Source: Micromonospora nigra (GTDB lineage Bacteria > Actinomycetota > Actinomycetes > Mycobacteriales > Micromonosporaceae). Taken from it: a DNA stretch of 64,000 nucleotides. Positions 60,931 to 64,000 of the stretch are shown one piece after another. The notes beneath the pieces were generated by a model, which worked only from the letters and a program-made list of their open reading frames with translations, had not been told where the DNA came from and made no database searches. Positions within the stretch are counted from its first letter, which is position 1. Each line of letters begins with the position of its first letter. A program made the translations under genes and the position numbers. The DNA lies in assembly GCF_900091585.1 (NCBI RefSeq), contig NZ_FMHT01000003.1:2341501-2405500 (forward strand), in the 5' to 3' direction.

Positions 60931-61404
60931 GTAAGCTGTGTACTTCTGCTTGATCAATGAGTTGTAGGCGTAACCCCACAACCGGGTGCCACGGAAGGTC
61001 CATACCTGGCCGGCCCTGACATCCACGATCGCTGGCTGGGCCATCGCTGCAAAGCCGCTGAGGTTCAGCCGGTAGGCCTTCTGTGTCAGCTTGGTGGTGG
61101 TGGAGTCCACCGACTCGGTCACCATGATGGGCAAGACGACGACGCCCGACTGCATGCCGCGCCACTGACCCTTGCGTTCCAGCCCCAGGTTGACCACATC
61201 ATCGACGAAGGCACTCAAACCCTGCACATCGACTCGCTCCATCTTTGCGGCGGCCACGAAAATGTGAATCCTGGTCAGCGCCCTTACTTGTGCCCGGTAC
61301 CCGACCAGTACCGGCAATGGGCCGAGCGACTCATCGGCTATCGCACACTTATCGGCAATCAATCGCTGCCGAACAACTTCCAGATAGCCATCTGGTGACA
61401 TCAT
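60901..61404 (-). CDS. hypothetical protein in the Rhs-linked cassette
   Basis: A 167-aa cytoplasmic protein with no recognised domain, no signal peptide and a mixed alpha/beta look (GYLEVVRQRLIADKCAIADE, LSAFVDDVVNLGLERKGQW, WTFRGTRLWGYAYNSLI). Codon usage is less GC-biased than in neighbours. ATG 61404 is chosen: AGGG lies 8 nt upstream, and only one base separates it from the stop of the preceding membrane-protein gene, implying coupling. GTG 61422 is an alternative. Its position at the end of an Rhs operon would suit an immunity or accessory protein, but this is inference. Its 3' end overlaps the convergent APC gene by 30 bp. Confidence 0.7.
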   Translation of the reverse strand: MMSPDGYLEVVRQRLIADKCAIADESLGPLPVLVGYRAQVRALTRIHIFVAAAKMERVDVQGLSAFVDDVVNLGLERKGQWRGMQSGVVVLPIMVTESVDSTTTKLTQKAYRLNLSGFAAMAQPAIVDVRAGQVWTFRGTRLWGYAYNSLIKQKYTAYLPEPTAEST

Positions 61405-61405
61405 G

Positions 61406-61954
61406 TCAATTTCCCTCTCCACGCCGCCACCTATCGAGCAAAGAAAAGTAGGTTGGCACCCCCACGATTGCCCTGAAGAGGTAGACGGCAGCCGTCAACA
61501 ATAGAAGTACCCCCAGAGCCCTACCAGCGATCCGGAAAGCTCCATAAACGAGAGACCAAAGCCCAGAGACTGGCGCGCCGTAGCTACATCCACTTCGTCC
61601 CGGCCCGTTGCAAGCCTCGCGGAGTGCGATGGTCTTCCCTATGTCCTGCGGGCTAGCGATGGATCGGCCCACGAACGCCTCTACTCGGCCGCCATCCTGC
61701 TGAACCGAGATCCGACAGGTCCACCAGTAGCCCAGCCCCTGGCGACTTACCGGACCGTCTCGATGACAACTCTCGACGGTCACTTGGACTGAACGCTCCG
61801 TCGGGCCAAATGGACGGATGGAGCCGGTGCCGGGGTACAAGCCTGCCAAGGTCAGGTAGAGGAGTGTCAGCCCGTAGGCCACAGCAAGGACGATCACCAT
61901 GAAGAACAACTGTCGGACCCGGTAGAGGAACGGACCGTACCGTTGCCACGCCAA
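61406..61954 (-). CDS. membrane protein (possibly DUF6346) behind the Rhs gene
   Basis: About 182 aa from TTG 61954. Two membrane helices (about 15-38 and 142-165) flank an external domain with four Cys (VESCHRDG, YWWTCRISV, REACNGPGRSGCSYG), suggesting disulfides. The frame is open further upstream: a CTG at 62009-62011 overlaps the Rhs stop (CTGA), has GGAGG 6 nt before it and would add a hydrophilic N-terminus beginning MTEPPESTKISRDF; this may be the true start (201 aa). GC content is below the window average. A link to DUF6346 is a weak recollection. Partner or immunity protein of the Rhs protein is a possible role. Confidence 0.68.
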   Translation of the reverse strand: MAWQRYGPFLYRVRQLFFMVIVLAVAYGLTLLYLTLAGLYPGTGSIRPFGPTERSVQVTVESCHRDGPVSRQGLGYWWTCRISVQQDGGRVEAFVGRSIASPQDIGKTIALREACNGPGRSGCSYGAPVSGLWSLVYGAFRIAGRALGVLLLLTAAVYLFRAIVGVPTYFSLLDRWRRGEGN

Positions 61955-62007
61955 GACCTCGCGTGCCCGGAAGTCACGCGAGATCTTGGTCGACTCCGGT
62001 GGCTCAG

Positions 62008-64000
62008 TCAGAATCCACCTCCGAGCAAACCACCAGCAATCTGCGGCACCGCCGTCATCGGGTTGAAGGAGTATCCGTCGTTCACGAGCTGTACGACGTC
62101 ATCTCTTGTGGTTGGAGCGACGGCCCCGACGACTCCAGCTGACAGACCACTCGGTGAGACAGCACCCTGTAGCACCATCCGGCCGGTTCCGAGTGCGATC
62201 GCCGCATGCCCCTTGACCCCTCCACCGGCCTTGGCCGCATCGGCCGACCACTGCTGAACGCTGCCCCTGAAGAACGTGCCGAGGTTGTTGTTGGTTGATC
62301 CGCCGATCGCTCGGCTGATCAGTGCTGGCGAGCCTTGTCGCGCGGCGGCGACCGTACCACGTCCCAGCGTAGTTAGGGCAGAGCCAGCACCTGGCGCGAC
62401 GCCTCTGAGACCTCCCCCCACTAAACCGCCGAAGGCACCACCGAGAGCGGTGCCCGCAGCACCACCGACGATCCCAAGAAGTGCGCCAGCGCCCGTGTCG
62501 AGAGCCAGACTGCCCGCTGAACAACGACTCTCGTCACCCCCGGCGCACTTCAGCCCGCCCGCGACGAGACCAGAAACCGCGCCACCGAGGGCACCGCACA
62601 GGAGTGCCCCACTGCCACCGGTGATGACCGTGCAGGTGAGGCCGACAGCGACACCAGCGACCACGCCCACAACATCGGCGTTCTCCTTGGCCCAGTTCCA
62701 GCCAGCGGCAGCGGTGCTCTTGGCTCGCTTACCGCTGCGGCACCAGAAGCTGGCCTGGCATTCGCGCTGTTTGCGTGCTGCTTCGGCGCGTTCGTTGCTT
62801 GCCTGCCTGAACGCCTCACGTTGCGCCTGGCAGCTGGATCCGCAGGCCGGGGGAACGTACTTCTTGACGATCTTGGTCGATCGCTCCCCGGTGGAGGTGG
62901 TGGTGACGTAGGCGCGGTCACCCGTGTCCTCGCTGTTCTCGGTGTGGTAAAGGCCGGTGGGGTCGGCGTTGTCGACAGGATTGTTCCCGCCGTACTGGTA
63001 GGCGTTGTACTGGTCGGGGTCGTCGGCCATGAGGACCGGGTCGACGGAGATGAAACGGCCCAGGATCGGGTCGTACTGTCGGGCGCCGACGTTGGTCAGG
63101 CCGGTGGGGTCGATGTCGCCACCGACGAATCCCTTGTTGTTGGCCCAGGTGGGGTTCGCGCCGCGTGGTGCCCCGTACGGCGTCTGCCGCCGGATGGAGA
63201 CGGCCTGGGTGCCGGCGTTGATCGCTGTCTGCTGGGTGCCCTGGTGATCGTGGTAGAGCCAGGTCAGGTCGGTCGACGCCGAGCCGCCCTTGCGGCTGGC
63301 GCAGACGTTGCCGGCGAAGCTGTAGTAGCGGGTGCCGGTGTTGACGGTGCCCTCGCGACGGATCTCCTGCCCGGGCAGGTAGAGGGTGGTGCCGCTGCTG
63401 TCGCGGCGGATGATCCGGGTGCCGTCGGCGTCGTAGATGTTGGTCTCGACGGTCTGTCCGCCGGCCGAGACAGTGGCGAGCTTGCCCTCGGCGTCCCAGC
63501 CCAGGGTCTGGCTGTTGGCCCCGGTGCCGCAGTTGTTGGCGGCGGTGCCGGCAGGGCGACAGGTGGTGTTGCCGGTGGCGTCGTAGGTGTAGTTGGTGAC
63601 GACGGCGCTCTGGCCGGGCGCCTCGGTCGTCATGGCGGTGACGGCGTGCGGTCGTACGACGTCCTGGCCGCCGACGGGCACCGCGTACGTGCGGGTGGTG
63701 TCGCCGCCGGCAGCGTGGCTGGTCTCGATCGTCCGCGAGGCGGTGCTGTTGAACGTCCATTCGAGCCAGTACGGTGCCGGGCCGCCCAGGTTCGCCACCG
63801 TCGGATCGGTCTGGCAGGTCACCCCGGCCTTGGGCGTCCAGGCGCTGCGGAGTTGACCGAGAGGATCCGACCGGAAGCACTGCGTGTCCGCCTGGCCAAC
63901 CTCAGGCTTCTCCTCGATGGAGGTGAAATTGCCGCTGTCGTCGTAGTAGTAGTTGCGGTCAGATACGGTGCCGGCCACGTTCTCACGGTGCACCGTGGTG
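62008..64000 (-). CDS. Rhs repeat-associated protein, C-terminal 664 residues (5' end beyond window)
   Basis: The gene runs off the right edge, so only the C-terminal part is seen. It contains YD/Rhs repeat units (YDATGNTTCRPAG, LGWDAEGKLATVS, YDADGTRIIRRD), then the Rhs core end with LYHDHQGTQQTAI and ILGRFISVDPVLMADDPDQY, followed by NPVDNADPTGL. Beyond this conserved border lies a variable C-terminal domain of about 320 residues: a Cys-containing charged region (CGSSCQAQREAFRQ, CQASFWCRSG), then a long Gly/Ala-rich hydrophobic part (VGVVAGVAVGL, GALLGIVGGAAGTALGGAFG) ending in LLGGGF. Such tips are usually toxins released from the Rhs cage; no known nuclease or deaminase motif is seen, and the glycine-zipper-like stretch would suit a membrane-acting or translocation domain. 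Confidence 0.88.
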   Translation of the reverse strand, partial: TTVHRENVAGTVSDRNYYYDDSGNFTSIEEKPEVGQADTQCFRSDPLGQLRSAWTPKAGVTCQTDPTVANLGGPAPYWLEWTFNSTASRTIETSHAAGGDTTRTYAVPVGGQDVVRPHAVTAMTTEAPGQSAVVTNYTYDATGNTTCRPAGTAANNCGTGANSQTLGWDAEGKLATVSAGGQTVETNIYDADGTRIIRRDSSGTTLYLPGQEIRREGTVNTGTRYYSFAGNVCASRKGGSASTDLTWLYHDHQGTQQTAINAGTQAVSIRRQTPYGAPRGANPTWANNKGFVGGDIDPTGLTNVGARQYDPILGRFISVDPVLMADDPDQYNAYQYGGNNPVDNADPTGLYHTENSEDTGDRAYVTTTSTGERSTKIVKKYVPPACGSSCQAQREAFRQASNERAEAARKQRECQASFWCRSGKRAKSTAAAGWNWAKENADVVGVVAGVAVGLTCTVITGGSGALLCGALGGAVSGLVAGGLKCAGGDESRCSAGSLALDTGAGALLGIVGGAAGTALGGAFGGLVGGGLRGVAPGAGSALTTLGRGTVAAARQGSPALISRAIGGSTNNNLGTFFRGSVQQWSADAAKAGGGVKGHAAIALGTGRMVLQGAVSPSGLSAGVVGAVAPTTRDDVVQLVNDGYSFNPMTAVPQIAGGLLGGGF

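Overview
The window is high-GC actinobacterial DNA, most likely from Micromonospora or a close Micromonosporaceae relative. The evidence is a mycothiol synthase (MshD), a GlnR-type nitrogen regulator, a Cys-rich sulfurtransferase leader peptide, a conservon (cvnABCD), CIRCE-controlled groEL, frequent GTG/TTG starts, and many starts 6-8 nt behind a TANNNT -10 box (leaderless mRNAs). Almost all of it reads as core chromosome; only the last ~3 kb (60.9-64.0 kb) looks accessory, with lower GC and an Rhs-type protein.

Layout. 0-3.5 kb: sulfur module (DUF1416/SseC-like protein, thiosulfate sulfurtransferase, leader peptide), then a lipid-binding DUF2993 protein and a membrane protein. 3.7-8.5 kb: glnR, a NodB deacetylase, mshD behind a triple 25-bp repeat, a NUDIX hydrolase and a Gfo/Idh/MocA oxidoreductase. 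8.5-11.2 kb: phosphate block (DUF47 + Pit transporter, PHO-box-like repeats, PPK2). 11.3-24.1 kb: SigJ-type ECF sigma factor, DUF402 protein, DinG-like helicase, AI-2E-family permease, GroES-like protein, PrsW protease, FUSC-type exporter, glycolate/lactate oxidase, lipoprotein, glpD. 24.2-31.4 kb: a polytopic membrane subtilase, acetyltransferases, groEL under two tandem CIRCE elements, cspA.

31.5-41.8 kb: paaN, then two paralogous double-GNAT genes behind an unusual leader (possibly leaderless 12-codon ORF, long-range stem, strong hairpin), thrC under a SAM-I riboswitch, DoxX next to a LacI-type operator, and an ABC exporter whose ATPase is fused to an exported alpha/beta hydrolase. 42.1-50.0 kb: conservon with an extra sensor-like membrane protein and a CDC48-type AAA+ ATPase. 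50-53.5 kb: GNAT, DUF3263 protein, a second ABC exporter under paired palindromes. 53.5-57.6 kb: amino-sugar module (DeoR regulator, divergent SIS-ROK-nagA operon with a dense operator region). 57.6-60.9 kb: DUF4032 protein, PAP2 phosphatase, APC permease. 60.9-64 kb: Rhs protein running off the window edge, with two coupled small genes behind it.

The strongest candidates for new biology are the uORF/hairpin leader before the tandem acetyltransferases (35.4-35.6 kb), the SAM riboswitch on a zinc-ribbon threonine synthase (37.0 kb), and the Rhs-linked three-gene cassette at the right end.
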